NCBI GenBank assembly: GCA_051025295.1 | Contig: JBMGJV010000020.1 | Reading direction: 5' to 3' (one strand) | Source: KBS-83 sp051025295 | Lineage (GTDB): Bacteria; Acidobacteriota; Terriglobia; Terriglobales; Acidobacteriaceae | DNA: 64,000 nt | Part shown: piece after piece, positions 45,181 to 54,361 of the stretch | How positions within the stretch are numbered: the stretch's first letter is position 1 | Layout of the letters: each line of letters begins with the position of its first letter | Position numbers and translations under genes: made by a program | Notes under the pieces: generated by a model | The model's database searches: none | What the model saw: the letters and a program-made list of their open reading frames with translations, nothing else | Told to the model about the DNA's origin: nothing

Positions 45181-45561
45181 TTAGTCACGACCGGAAAATG
45201 CGCGCGCCACCAGGAAGCCAGCCACCGCGGCCGCCGCAAGCGCAGGCCCCGGATTCTTCTTCACCAGCTCCTGCACATCCGCCATCATGCTGTTCACGTC
45301 ATGCTGCCGCACATAATCCGCCGTCGTCGTCAGCTTGTCCGCCGCCGTGTGCGCGATCCGCGTCACCTTCTCGCCGCCTGGAAGCGCATCCGCCTTCTCA
45401 TGCAACGAAGAACCCGCCGACTCTAACCCACCCGCGATCGTTCCGCGGTTCTCATCGATCTTGTCCGTCGCGGTGCGGCCCACCTCAGAGATCTTCTCCT
45501 TCGCCTGCGATGCCATGCTGCCCATCTGTTCGCCTACCGAACCAGTTCCTTGTGCTGCCAT
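45181..45561 (-). CDS. DUF883/YqjD-like membrane-anchored protein
   Basis: The 126-residue protein has long amphipathic helices (MGSMASQAKEKISEVGRTATDKIDENRG and onward) and a C-terminal hydrophobic anchor ending GPALAAAAVAGFLVARAFSGRD, as in DUF883 proteins. E. coli YqjD of this type binds ribosomes at the membrane in stationary phase; whether this one does is unknown. AGGAGC lies before the ATG. First gene of the three-gene operon. Confidence 0.7.
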   Translation of the reverse strand: MAAQGTGSVGEQMGSMASQAKEKISEVGRTATDKIDENRGTIAGGLESAGSSLHEKADALPGGEKVTRIAHTAADKLTTTADYVRQHDVNSMMADVQELVKKNPGPALAAAAVAGFLVARAFSGRD

Positions 45562-46040
45562 GGTTGCTCCTGTGTCTGCCAGATCGAAATTTGCCTGCTG
45601 CTCGTAGGATGCCGACCGATCGCCGCTTCCTGCTCGGACTTGCTCCGAAGAAGCTCGTCATCACTGAGTTCGGTGTACTGAATAAGCCACAGTCGCAGAC
45701 CAAACAAGCGCAACCCCCGTGCCAGTCGCACCACGAATCACCCGCACATAACTCGCCTAAGTAGATCCACACTCAGGTCACGGAATATTCCAAATGAGCA
45801 ACTATCGACGAAGAGCAACTATCGCCACGAGCACCTATCGCCACGAGCATCTATCGCCACGAGCACCTATCTCCAAAACCGGCGACGCCTCACCCCTCAC
45901 CACCGAATGCACCATCCCTGAGCAAAGCGAAGGGTGGGGCCACCTCAGCAGCCAGCAGCCCAGAAGCTAGAAGCTACCAACTCCCCCCGGCTGCAGCACG
46001 CCCACACGCGCTCCTATAAACTCCTCGCCGAAGGAGTTCC
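45562..46040. other. Intergenic region with tandem repeats
   Basis: The 479 bp hold the divergent promoters of the YqjDE-like operon and the MetX-like gene, a 16-bp tandem repeat at 45796-45875, and a REP-like stretch near 45918-45940 (CTGAGCAAAGCGAAGGGTGG). No gene is seen. Confidence 0.6.
45796..45875 (+). repeat. 16-bp tandem repeat, about five units
   Basis: The unit GAGCACCTATCGCCAC and close variants (ACT, TCT for CCT) follow each other without spacers. The first and last units are degenerate. Confidence 0.85.
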
Positions 46041-47159
46041 ATGCGCCTCTCGTCCTCTGCATTCATCGCCATCGTCGCTGCCGTGCTGACTGCCACCGCC
46101 GCCGCCGCGCAATCAACCTCTCCAACAGCACACAAGCAATGGCCCGCAGAGGACCACCTCTACACCGCGCACGACTTCCACTTCGGCGCCGCGGGCAGCA
46201 GCGAAGTCCTGCCCGAGCTCAAGCTCCGCTATCTCACCCTCGGCACGCCGCACCGCAACGCGAGCGGCCACGTCGACAACGCGGTCCTGCTACTCCACGG
46301 CACCGGCGGCAATCGCCACACCCTGCTCAACCCACTCTTCGCCGACGTGCTCTTCGGCCCCGGCGCGCCGCTCGACATCACGCGCTACTACCTCATCCTG
46401 CCCGACGACATCGGCCACGGCGACTCCTCCAAACCCTCCGACGGCCTGCGCATGAAGTTCCCGCACTACGACTACGACGACATGGTCCGCTCCCAGCACC
46501 AGATGCTCGCCGACGGGCTGCACGTCGATCACCTGCGCCTCATCCTCGGCACCTCCATGGGCTGCATGCAAAGCTTCGTCTGGGGCGAAACGTACCCGGG
46601 CTTTGCCGACGCACTCATGCCTCTCGCCTGCCTGCCCACTGAGATTGCCGGCCGCAACCGCATGATGCGCTACATGGCCATCGAGAACATCAAGCGCGAT
46701 CCCGCCTGGCAGAACGGCAACTACACCACCGAGCCCCTCGAAGGACTCCGCGCCGCCAACGAACTGCTCTTCATCATGGGCTCTGCGCCACTCGTGCAGC
46801 AGAAGGCCGCACCCACCCGCGCCGCCGCTGAGCAGTATGTCGACAAGCTGCTCGATCGCATGGACGCAAGCACCGACGCAAACAACTTCCTCTACTACGT
46901 CGATGCCTCGCGCAACTACAACCCGGAGCCGCACCTCGACCGCATCACCGTACCCGTCATGTACATCAACTCAGCGGACGACTTCATCAACCCACCCGAG
47001 CTCGGCATCGCCGAACGCCTCACCCCGCGCATGCCCCACGCAAAGTTCGTCCTCCTCCCCACCTCCGACCAAACCCACGGCCACGGCACCCACACCCAGG
47101 CAGCCCTCTGGCAAAACTACTTAGTCGACTTACTCAAAGAATCCGAACCCAGGCCCTGA
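46041..47159 (+). CDS. Exported alpha/beta hydrolase of the homoserine O-acetyltransferase (MetX) type
   Basis: The 372-residue protein has a signal peptide (SSAFIAIVAAVLTATAAAAQ) and then a MetX-like alpha/beta-hydrolase: LRYLTLGTPHRN, VLLLHGTGGNRHTL, nucleophile Ser in LILGTSMGCMQSF, Asp in VMYINSADDFINPPELG and His in DQTHGHGTHT. True MetX acts in the cytoplasm on homoserine and acetyl-CoA. An exported copy cannot use acetyl-CoA outside, so this is probably a hydrolase or acyltransferase on another substrate. AAGGAG lies before the ATG. Confidence 0.8.
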   Translation: MRLSSSAFIAIVAAVLTATAAAAQSTSPTAHKQWPAEDHLYTAHDFHFGAAGSSEVLPELKLRYLTLGTPHRNASGHVDNAVLLLHGTGGNRHTLLNPLFADVLFGPGAPLDITRYYLILPDDIGHGDSSKPSDGLRMKFPHYDYDDMVRSQHQMLADGLHVDHLRLILGTSMGCMQSFVWGETYPGFADALMPLACLPTEIAGRNRMMRYMAIENIKRDPAWQNGNYTTEPLEGLRAANELLFIMGSAPLVQQKAAPTRAAAEQYVDKLLDRMDASTDANNFLYYVDASRNYNPEPHLDRITVPVMYINSADDFINPPELGIAERLTPRMPHAKFVLLPTSDQTHGHGTHTQAALWQNYLVDLLKESEPRP

Positions 47160-47223
47160 CCTGGCCACTCTCCACCGCGAAGCGCACCCACCTCGCCACC
47201 CCAAGCCACTGCCGCGGGAACGA

Positions 47224-47229
47224 TACACT
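47224..47229 (+). promoter_or_regulatory. Probable -10 element (TACACT) of the leaderless type ISP gene
   Basis: TACACT lies 8 nt before the ATG at 47238 without a ribosome site. Confidence 0.4.
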
Positions 47230-47237
47230 CTTGCCGT

Positions 47238-50200
47238 ATGCCCCACCTCTCCCTCAAGCCCAGCCACGCTGTCGTCCGCAACTACTACGCCGCACTCCAA
47301 CAGTTCGGCAGGCTCGGCTTCGACAACGAGGGCAACATCCGCGGCGCCTTCGAAGACCTGCTCAAAAAGTGCGCCAGCCAGTTCCGCTGGACCGTGGTCC
47401 CCGAGTACCAAATGACCGGCAAGGACAAGCGCCGCATCAGCGTCGACGCCTGCCTCATCGACGAATTCCATCTGCCCCGCGGCTACTGGGAAGCGAAGGA
47501 CGAGAAGGACGATCTCGACACCGAGATCCGGAAGAAATTCGAGGCTGGCTACCCGCGCAACAACATCCTCTTCCAGGAGCCCGCCCGCGCCGTCCTCGTC
47601 CAGAACGGGATCATCGTTAACCCTCGATCCCAGGATCAGGACATCACCCAACCTGACTCGCTCGTCCGTCTGCTCGAACGTTTCTACGACTGGCAGGAAT
47701 CGCCGCAACAGGAGTGGGACCGTGCCGTCCAGAAGTTCTCAACCGAAATCCCGCGCCTCGCGCAAGGCGTCATCGACCTCATCGAGCGCGAGAAGAAGAG
47801 CAACCGCACCTTCCGCGAGCGCTTCACCGCCTTCGCGCAGCTCTGCAGGCAATCCATCAACCCCGACCTGCGCGACGACGCAGTCGAAGAAATGCTCGTG
47901 CAGCACCTGCTTACGGAACGCATCTTCCGCCGCATCTTCAACAACCCGGAGTTCACCCGCCGCAACGTCATCGCCGCCGAGATCGAAAAAGTCATCGACT
48001 CACTCACCAGTCGTCACTTCTCCCGCGATGCCTTTCTCGCCGACCTCGACCCCTTCTACACCGCCATCGAACGCGCCGCCGACAGCACAACGACTTACCC
48101 GGAGAAGCAGCACTTCCTCAACCACGTCTACGAACGCTTCTTTCAGGGCTTTTCGAAGAAGCAGGCCGACACCCACGGCGTCGTCTACACCCCGCAGCCC
48201 ATCGTCGACTTCATGGTGCGCAGCGTCGAAGAGGTGCTCAAGACGGAGTTCGGCCGCTCCCTCGCCGACGAGGGCGTCCACATCCTCGACCCCTTCACTG
48301 GCACCGGCAACTTCATCACTCGCATCATGCAGGAGATCCCGACCAGCCGCCTCCAGAAGAAGTATGCGAACGAGCTCCATTGCAATGAGGTCATGCTGCT
48401 GCCCTACTACATCGCCAGCATGAACATCGAGCACGCCTATCTCGACAAGGTCGGCGAATACAAGCCATTCGACGGCATCTGTCTCGTCGATACCTTCGAA
48501 CTCGCCGAGCCGAAGCAGGCCGGCTTCGAGTTCATGAGCGAGGGCAACACCGAACGGATTCGGCGTCAGAAGAAGGCGCCGATAACAGTTGTCATCGGGA
48601 ATCCGCCCTACAACATGGGCCAGGCGAACGAAAACGATCAGAATAAAAACCGCAAGTACAAGCACATGGACAAGCGGGTGCAAGAGACTTACACGAAAGC
48701 GTCGAAGGCAACGCTACGAAACAAGCTAAGCGACCCGTACGTGAAGGCTTTTCGCTGGGCGACCGACAGGATTCGTGCGGATGGCGGCATCGTCTGCTAT
48801 GTCAGCAACAACAGCTTTATCGACCAGATCGCGTTCGACGGCATGCGGAAATACCTCGTCGAAGAGTTCGATCGAGTCTACGTTCTCGATTTGGGCGGGA
48901 ACATCAGGAGGAACCCGAAGCTTTCGGGGACAACCCACAATGTCTTTGGTATCCAAGTTGGAGTCGCCATCACGTTGCTTGTGAGGAATCCGCAACATCA
49001 TCCTCAAAGGAAGGGCAGCATTCGGTACTCTACCGTCGGACAAGATTGGAGAAAGTCCAGAAAGCTACACCAACTTGAAGCGTGGAAGGCGTTCTGTAAT
49101 GTGGTTTGGAACGAGTTAAATCCTGATACGCAGAACGACTGGCTCACCTCGGATCAGCGGCCAGAATTTTCTTATTTGGTACCGATTGGTGATCGCAGAA
49201 GCAAAACGATCACTGACCCAGAGGCCATTTTCAGGTCCTTCAGTTTAGGAATTGCAACCAACAGGGACACGTGGGCCTACAGCTACCAACGTGCCGCAGT
49301 TGAATTTAATATTCGCAGAATGGTCGACACCTACGACCGCACATCTCAATTCGCGAGCGATGAGTCGCTCGCGGAAGCAGCAGAAGAAGGAATCAAGTGG
49401 ACAGATCGTCTACTCTCCGCTCATCGCTCGGGGCTCCGAATAGGCTTCCACTCTCCCTCCATTCGGACGGCGCTCTACCGGCCGTTCACGCGACAGTTTC
49501 TTTACTTCGATAGCCTAATCAATCACAGGCAGTATCAGCAGCACCGCATTTTTCCCAGAGCAGATTCAGAGAATGTTTGCCTCTGCGTAAACGACATCGG
49601 ATTCAGATCTCCGCTTGGGGTAATCGCTTCGGATTGCGTTCCCGACCTCCACGTCCTCGCTGGCAGCGATGGCTTTCAAACCTTCCCCTTCTACATCTAC
49701 GACGAAGACGGCACCAACCGCCGCGAGAACATCACCGACTGGGCACTCAACGAGTTTCGCAACCACTACAGTGACCAATCCATTACCAAGTGGGACATCT
49801 TCCATTACACCTACGCCCTGCTCCACCACCCCGAGTACCGCACCCGCTACGCCGCCAATCTCAAACGCGAACTGCCCCGCATCCCCTACGCGCCCGACTT
49901 CCGCCGCTACGCTGTGCTCGGCAAGGAACTCATGGAGCTTCATGTCCACTATGAGCAGCAGCCCGAGTACCCGCTCGAGCGCATCGAGACCGGCAAACTC
50001 GATTGGCGCGTCAGGAAGATGAAGCTGTCCAAAGACAAAACCGAGCTCTGCTACAACACCTTCCTCACGCTGCGCGGCATTCCGCCCGAGGTCGCCGAGT
50101 ATCGCCTCGGCAATCGCTCCGCACTCGAGTGGATCGTCGATCAGTACCAGGTCTCTACCGACAAGCGCTCCGGCATCGTCAACGACCCCAACCGTGAAGA

Positions 50201-50339
50201 CGACCCCGAATCCATCGTTCGCCTCATCGGCCAGGTCATCCACGTCTCCATCGAAACCGTGAAGCGAACGAGGGAGCTCGCCTCGCTCGCACTCCTCCCC
50301 GCTGACCCTACGCCCGCAATAATCGACGACACACTGTAG
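47238..50339 (+). CDS. Type ISP-like restriction-modification enzyme
   Basis: The 1033-residue single-chain enzyme has an N-terminal nuclease-like part (DACLIDEFHLPRGYWEAKDEKDDLD near residue 72, PD-(D/E)XK-like with Glu-Ala-Lys), a helical linker, an N6-adenine methyltransferase (motif I LDPFTGTGNF about 350, motif IV GNPPYNM about 454), then a target-recognition part and the conserved ISP C-terminus (RKMKLSKDKTELCYNTFLTLRGIP). The helicase domain of long ISP enzymes such as LlaGI is absent. The middle (about 48.6-49.6 kb) is near 50% GC, the ends above 60%. No separate specificity, helicase or other defence gene adjoins. Confidence 0.85.
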   Translation: MPHLSLKPSHAVVRNYYAALQQFGRLGFDNEGNIRGAFEDLLKKCASQFRWTVVPEYQMTGKDKRRISVDACLIDEFHLPRGYWEAKDEKDDLDTEIRKKFEAGYPRNNILFQEPARAVLVQNGIIVNPRSQDQDITQPDSLVRLLERFYDWQESPQQEWDRAVQKFSTEIPRLAQGVIDLIEREKKSNRTFRERFTAFAQLCRQSINPDLRDDAVEEMLVQHLLTERIFRRIFNNPEFTRRNVIAAEIEKVIDSLTSRHFSRDAFLADLDPFYTAIERAADSTTTYPEKQHFLNHVYERFFQGFSKKQADTHGVVYTPQPIVDFMVRSVEEVLKTEFGRSLADEGVHILDPFTGTGNFITRIMQEIPTSRLQKKYANELHCNEVMLLPYYIASMNIEHAYLDKVGEYKPFDGICLVDTFELAEPKQAGFEFMSEGNTERIRRQKKAPITVVIGNPPYNMGQANENDQNKNRKYKHMDKRVQETYTKASKATLRNKLSDPYVKAFRWATDRIRADGGIVCYVSNNSFIDQIAFDGMRKYLVEEFDRVYVLDLGGNIRRNPKLSGTTHNVFGIQVGVAITLLVRNPQHHPQRKGSIRYSTVGQDWRKSRKLHQLEAWKAFCNVVWNELNPDTQNDWLTSDQRPEFSYLVPIGDRRSKTITDPEAIFRSFSLGIATNRDTWAYSYQRAAVEFNIRRMVDTYDRTSQFASDESLAEAAEEGIKWTDRLLSAHRSGLRIGFHSPSIRTALYRPFTRQFLYFDSLINHRQYQQHRIFPRADSENVCLCVNDIGFRSPLGVIASDCVPDLHVLAGSDGFQTFPFYIYDEDGTNRRENITDWALNEFRNHYSDQSITKWDIFHYTYALLHHPEYRTRYAANLKRELPRIPYAPDFRRYAVLGKELMELHVHYEQQPEYPLERIETGKLDWRVRKMKLSKDKTELCYNTFLTLRGIPPEVAEYRLGNRSALEWIVDQYQVSTDKRSGIVNDPNREDDPESIVRLIGQVIHVSIETVKRTRELASLALLPADPTPAIIDDTL

Positions 50340-50517
50340 TCCCAAAGCGGAACCGCAGCCCGTCCGCGACTCAGCCCTCAATCGCCGTGAGCACGCAGTC
50401 GTCGCACCGGCAGAGGTAATCGTGGCAATTACCTCCAGGCCCTCGACGACGATCCGGACGCACAATGCAATCGCTTACATGGACCCGTTTGCGTACCCAA
50501 TCCACGCATTCCAGACC

Positions 50518-50547
50518 AAAAAAAGGGCCCCTCTTTGAGGAGGGGCC
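50518..50547 (-). terminator. Rho-independent terminator of the OmpA gene
   Basis: Read on the minus strand, GGCCCCTC and GAGGGGCC form an 8-bp stem with a 6-nt loop, followed by CTTTTTTT. Confidence 0.9.
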
Positions 50548-50594
50548 AATCTGCCTTGGTTCTCTCGTTGTGTGAGAGCTGGGTTGCGGGCCGC

Positions 50595-51581
50595 TTACTG
50601 CTGCGGAGCCGTCGGTTGCGACGCAGCACCCTGGGGGGAGGGCTGTGTTGTCGACTGCTGCGTCGCACCGATGGGTGAACTCCCCTCGGAGGAGGGTGAG
50701 CCCAAACCCGCTAAACTGTTGTGCATCAGCGTGATGTGGACAAGGCTGCCACGCGACGCTGCGCTCGATCCACCATTACCGCCATTGTTGCTGGCGTTCT
50801 CGATCGGCGCATTGCCGAGCGCGACACGGTAGATCCGGTACACCGGAATGTTGTGTTCAACCACCAGGTAGCGAACCACTGCGTCCGCCATCGCCTGCGA
50901 ATTATTGATGCCGGCCTGCCCGCGGCTCCGCGAGTAGCCCTGCACTTCGACGATGTAACCCTTCTGCCCCTGCAGCTTGGTCGCGACGTCATCGAGCGCG
51001 GCCTTCGCCTTTGCATTCAACAACGTCTGGCCGGGACGGAAGTGAATCTCCGTGTCCGCAATCGGCGCATACTGATCCAGGTTCGACACCGTCGTGTTCA
51101 GCGTGTCCGTGCGGCTCGAGGCCTGCTTGGCCAGCGTCGACGCCTGTCCTGCCTGCGTGTTCGCCGTCGTCGCCATCTGGTTCGCGCCATCCGCCGTGTC
51201 CTGCGCCTTGCGGATGCCCGCCGTGCTGCGCGTGTCCAGGTCGCGGATGTCGCCGGCATTCTTCGACGAGAGCTGATCCAGCTCGTTCAACCGGTCCTTC
51301 ACCGGACCCACCTGACGATTCACCCACTTCTTGCGGGCCAGCGGATTCAGGTGACCCCAGAAGCCTTCGTTCGTCTTCGTCGGAAGCGGCTTGCCGGTGG
51401 CGTACGTGCTGTTGTCCTGCGCGCTCGGCGACGTGGTCGCGGCCGGCTGGGACGTCTGCTGCTGTTGGGAGTTGTCGGCGGACTGGGGGGAGGTGGACGT
51501 CTGCGCGGACAGGCTCAGGGTGGCCGCGAACATCAGGGCGGCCATCGTGCTGCTAACAACTGTCGCGTTCTTCATAGCCAT
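50595..51581 (-). CDS. OmpA-family envelope protein
   Basis: The 328-residue protein has a signal peptide (TVVSSTMAALMFAATLSLSAQ), a Gln/Ser/Thr-rich segment, a coiled helical region (about 85-180, KDRLNELDQLSSKNAGDIRDLDTRS) and a C-terminal OmpA-like peptidoglycan-binding domain (EIHFRPGQTLLNAKAKAALDDVATKLQ, then YSRSRGQAGINNSQAMADAVVRYLV). No beta-barrel is seen, so it is probably periplasmic and wall-bound. The tail is Gln/Ser/Pro-rich. GAGGA lies before the ATG, and a strong terminator follows the gene. Confidence 0.85.
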   Translation of the reverse strand: MAMKNATVVSSTMAALMFAATLSLSAQTSTSPQSADNSQQQQTSQPAATTSPSAQDNSTYATGKPLPTKTNEGFWGHLNPLARKKWVNRQVGPVKDRLNELDQLSSKNAGDIRDLDTRSTAGIRKAQDTADGANQMATTANTQAGQASTLAKQASSRTDTLNTTVSNLDQYAPIADTEIHFRPGQTLLNAKAKAALDDVATKLQGQKGYIVEVQGYSRSRGQAGINNSQAMADAVVRYLVVEHNIPVYRIYRVALGNAPIENASNNGGNGGSSAASRGSLVHITLMHNSLAGLGSPSSEGSSPIGATQQSTTQPSPQGAASQPTAPQQ

Positions 51582-51770
51582 TCTGTCCTCACACTTAGCA
51601 AGATGCGTACCAAACTATGTCCCATACCGGGACTGTTCTTAAGCCTTTGATTCGGCATTGCTTAAGGAAGATGCCGAAGGTTGTGGCAAACCTAGGTAAT
51701 GCCGCCAACGTGTGCCCGATTCGGTCCCGTCGAGAGCTTCTGACGCACTGCTACGCAAAAAGTGCCGACC

Positions 51771-52307
51771 CTACCGCGCCTGCACACGCGACGGCACGAT
51801 CGCCGGATACTGCTGATCCCATGCAGGATTGATGTGCTCAAAGATCAGCCGGAACGCGTGCGCGTCCCCCGGCTTCAACGGTTCGGCCGATACCGGCTCA
51901 ATGTCCACATACGGCTCCCGCGTGCGGATCAGGCTCAGCGGCATGGAGGTCGTCTGCGGCGGCTCGCCGACCGCGTTGTGGAAGGTCACCAGCACCGTCA
52001 CCCCACTCACGGTCTTGTTGCCCTTGTTGGCAATCGTGCCATCCACGTAGGTGACCTTGCCGCCCGCGAAGTTCTCCGCCTCGCTCATCTTCAGGTCGCT
52101 GATCGCGAGCTGTGACGCATACGGATCGGGACCATGGTCCGCATTCTCCGCAGCCTGCCGCGCCTTGTCGCGCGAACCCGAAAGCACCAGCAACACCAGC
52201 CCGACCACCACCACCGCGGCCGCGATCGCCCAGGGGAGCCAGGAACGGCCCTCCGCTGGTCGCCCGGGAGAAAGAAAGCCGCCGCTGCCACGCTCCGTCT
52301 CTGCCAT
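51771..52307 (-). CDS. DUF2393-type membrane-anchored protein
   Basis: The 178-residue protein has one membrane helix (LPWAIAAAVVVVGLVLLVLSG, about residues 24-44) and a beta-sandwich outside: VTYVDGTIANKGNKTVSGVTVLVTFHN and VSAEPLKPGDAHAFRLIFEHINPAWDQQ. This fits DUF2393 and FxLYD-like domains, which are uncharacterised. TACAAT lies 6 nt before the ATG. Confidence 0.72.
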   Translation of the reverse strand: MAETERGSGGFLSPGRPAEGRSWLPWAIAAAVVVVGLVLLVLSGSRDKARQAAENADHGPDPYASQLAISDLKMSEAENFAGGKVTYVDGTIANKGNKTVSGVTVLVTFHNAVGEPPQTTSMPLSLIRTREPYVDIEPVSAEPLKPGDAHAFRLIFEHINPAWDQQYPAIVPSRVQAR

Positions 52308-52313
52308 GGCGGG

Positions 52314-52319
52314 ATTGTA
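52314..52319 (-). promoter_or_regulatory. Probable -10 element (TACAAT) of the leaderless DUF2393 gene
   Basis: Read on the minus strand, TACAAT is followed by CCCGCC and then the ATG. No ribosome site is present. Confidence 0.5.
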
Positions 52320-52530
52320 CCGGTCAGGCGCTACCCGTCCTGTTTACGAACAGGGACCGCCCGTGGCCGACCGACACGGGAGTGACACCCCGATGATTCT
52401 TGTTTATTGCGAATTTCGCCGCGGCCTCTGCCGATAAGCGTCATAGTGTGCAGAAGAAAGGCGCATCCAGCACGAATGGCTGCCCCGTTCTTCGGACATC
52501 GGCCAATCAACCCTTCAGGAGCCCGTGACG

Positions 52531-52683
52531 ATGCAGCCCTTCCCACAGAGCGACCCGGCACCGACCAACGCGGGCCACACAGCGGCCCCGCACGGCGAGT
52601 CCCCCATCAGCAAAATGCCGGAGTATGCCTATCGCGCCGCCATCGTCGTGGCGGTGCTGCTCCTGCTCTGGACCGCCGCCTAA
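52531..52683 (+). CDS. 50-residue single-helix membrane protein
   Basis: The small frame has AGGAG 8-9 nt before the ATG. The product has a polar N-terminus and a single C-terminal membrane helix (YRAAIVVAVLLLLWTAA). Codon use is normal for the region. It would be a small membrane protein of unknown role. It is convergent with the DnaC-like gene 11 bp on. Confidence 0.5.
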   Translation: MQPFPQSDPAPTNAGHTAAPHGESPISKMPEYAYRAAIVVAVLLLLWTAA

Positions 52684-52693
52684 GCGCCTGCCG

Positions 52694-53488
52694 TCAGGAA
52701 AACGCAGCGTCCGACCAGGGAAAACGAGCCGCGCCCGCGCTCAGCCGGAAGTCCTCACCCCACACCTCGACACACAGGCACATCTCCGCCAGCCGGGAGC
52801 GCATGCGCTCCCCGATCCGGTCGCCCAGCGTGTCCTCCCGGGCGCCAGACACGGCAGCCGGCGGCCGATTCGGGAAGTTCGTCGTAATCAGCGTCGTCAG
52901 CTTCTGGTTGTAGCGCGCGTTCAGCACGTGCGCGACCGTGTCCCACACCCACGCCGTCGGCTTCGTCGACCCAAGGTCGTCGATCACCAGCACTTCCGCA
53001 TCGAGCACTGGCCGGAACAGCTCGTGCTCGCTCGTCTCCGAGCGCGCGTTGTAGGAGTTCTGGATCTGCTTCAGCAGGTCGCCGTAGTCGCAGAACAGAC
53101 CCTGGCAGCCCTTCTCTTCGACCAGCGCACGCAGCACCCCGACCGCGAGGTGCGTCTTGCCGCGCCCCGCCGGGCCGACAAACATCAGCCCCCGGCCGTC
53201 CGTCTCGTGCGGGTAGTCATGGACGAACTTCGTCGCCTTGAAGTGGGCATTCAGCATCGACTCGTGCGCGCCCTTGGTGTCGACAGACTCATAGTTCTCG
53301 AGCGTGGCGTGCTCATGGCGGCGCGGAATGTTCGCCCGCTCCAGCCTCCGCATCGCCTGCCGCGCCAGCCGGCAACTGCACACCGCGGCTACGCGGTCGC
53401 CCTGAGCATCGCGCATGATCCGCATCCCTGAGCCGCCGCACACCGAGCAGTCCGCCGCCGCGCCCTTCGCTGTCACGCTCTGCTCCAT
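52694..53488 (-). CDS. DnaC/IstB-type AAA+ ATPase with zinc-binding N-terminus
   Basis: The 264-residue protein has an N-terminal CSVCGGSG and CSC pair likely to bind zinc. The AAA+ core follows: GLMFVGPAGRGKTHLAVGVLRALVEE (Walker A), AEVLVIDDLGSTKPTAWV (Walker B), TTLITTNFPNR (sensor 1) and GERMRSRLAEMCLCVEV (Arg finger). This is the DnaC/DnaI helicase-loader group. No transposase is adjacent, so it is more likely a replication protein than an IstB. ATG at 53488 follows CAGGAG; 13 upstream in-frame codons are unsupported. Confidence 0.82.
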   Translation of the reverse strand: MEQSVTAKGAAADCSVCGGSGMRIMRDAQGDRVAAVCSCRLARQAMRRLERANIPRRHEHATLENYESVDTKGAHESMLNAHFKATKFVHDYPHETDGRGLMFVGPAGRGKTHLAVGVLRALVEEKGCQGLFCDYGDLLKQIQNSYNARSETSEHELFRPVLDAEVLVIDDLGSTKPTAWVWDTVAHVLNARYNQKLTTLITTNFPNRPPAAVSGAREDTLGDRIGERMRSRLAEMCLCVEVWGEDFRLSAGAARFPWSDAAFS

Positions 53489-53669
53489 GCTCCTGAGTAT
53501 CGCACCGCCCGCACCAGCGGAAATCACGGTTCACACTGCGGGAAACCGCCGATCACCAGCTGCGGGAAAACGCCGGTCACGAGAAAGATGAACTCCGATC
53601 CGCTCGCTAGCGTAGAGTGCTCCCAATCCTCCTCTGAACCGGGCCACCATCCCCATTTGAGGTCGCCCC

Positions 53670-54311
53670 ATGTCAACAACGACGATCACCCCGCAGCCGC
53701 GGGTCGTCACCGCGAAGGCTGTCGCTCTCGCCGCCGTGTTTGCGGTCGGGATGTACTTCATTTCGAAGTTCGTCTTCTACTACTACCTGCATTACAGCCC
53801 GGCCGGCTTTGGCAATCGCTGGGCACAGCGGCTGACCCTTTTGCTGCACATCACCTGCGGCATGCTGGCGCTCGCGATCGGCCCATTCCAGTTCTCGCAG
53901 CGACTCCGCCGCCGTTCGCTCTCCCTCCATCGCCTGCTCGGGCGCGTGTACCTCATCTCGATCGCGCTGGGGTCGCTTGCGTCGTTCCGGCTCGCCGTAA
54001 CGACGACCGAGGGCTTCGCCTGGGGATTTGGCCTGGCCATGCTCGGCGTCGCCTGGATCACCACCTCCGGCATGGCCTACTACGCCGTGATGCGCCGCCA
54101 GATCCAGATCCACAAAGAGTGGATGGTCCGCAGCTACGTCGTCACCTTCGCCTTCGTGACCTTCCGCTTTCTCAGCTTGACGGCCGGGATGGCGCACCTC
54201 ATGCCGCCGAATCAGCGCGCCATCTCTGCCATCTGGTTCTGCTGGGCGGTGCCTCTGCTGTTCACCGAAGTCATCCTGCAGCTCCGCCGCATGCCGGCGC
54301 CAGCGCGTTAA
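53670..54311 (+). CDS. DUF2306 membrane protein
   Basis: The 213-residue membrane protein has six helices. It matches DUF2306: LHITCGMLALAIGPFQFSQRLRRRSLSLHRLLGRVYLISI in the middle and AYYAVMRRQIQIHKEWMVRSYVVTFAFVTFRF later; the two histidines in SLHRLLGR and IHKEWM are conserved in the family as I know it, so a haem or metal site has been suggested. The function is unknown. GAGGT lies before the ATG. Confidence 0.82.
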   Translation: MSTTTITPQPRVVTAKAVALAAVFAVGMYFISKFVFYYYLHYSPAGFGNRWAQRLTLLLHITCGMLALAIGPFQFSQRLRRRSLSLHRLLGRVYLISIALGSLASFRLAVTTTEGFAWGFGLAMLGVAWITTSGMAYYAVMRRQIQIHKEWMVRSYVVTFAFVTFRFLSLTAGMAHLMPPNQRAISAIWFCWAVPLLFTEVILQLRRMPAPAR

Positions 54312-54361
54312 CCCTGCTCGTCTCCCACTGCGAGCCCCGCGTTTCGGCCTCAGCCGGACCG

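Noticed and set aside
45796..45875. CRISPR-like repeats
   Set aside because: The 16-bp units are contiguous without spacers and no cas gene is present.
52694..53488. IstB of an IS21-type element
   Set aside because: No istA transposase or terminal repeats are seen, and the zinc-binding N-terminus fits a DnaC/DnaI-type loader.
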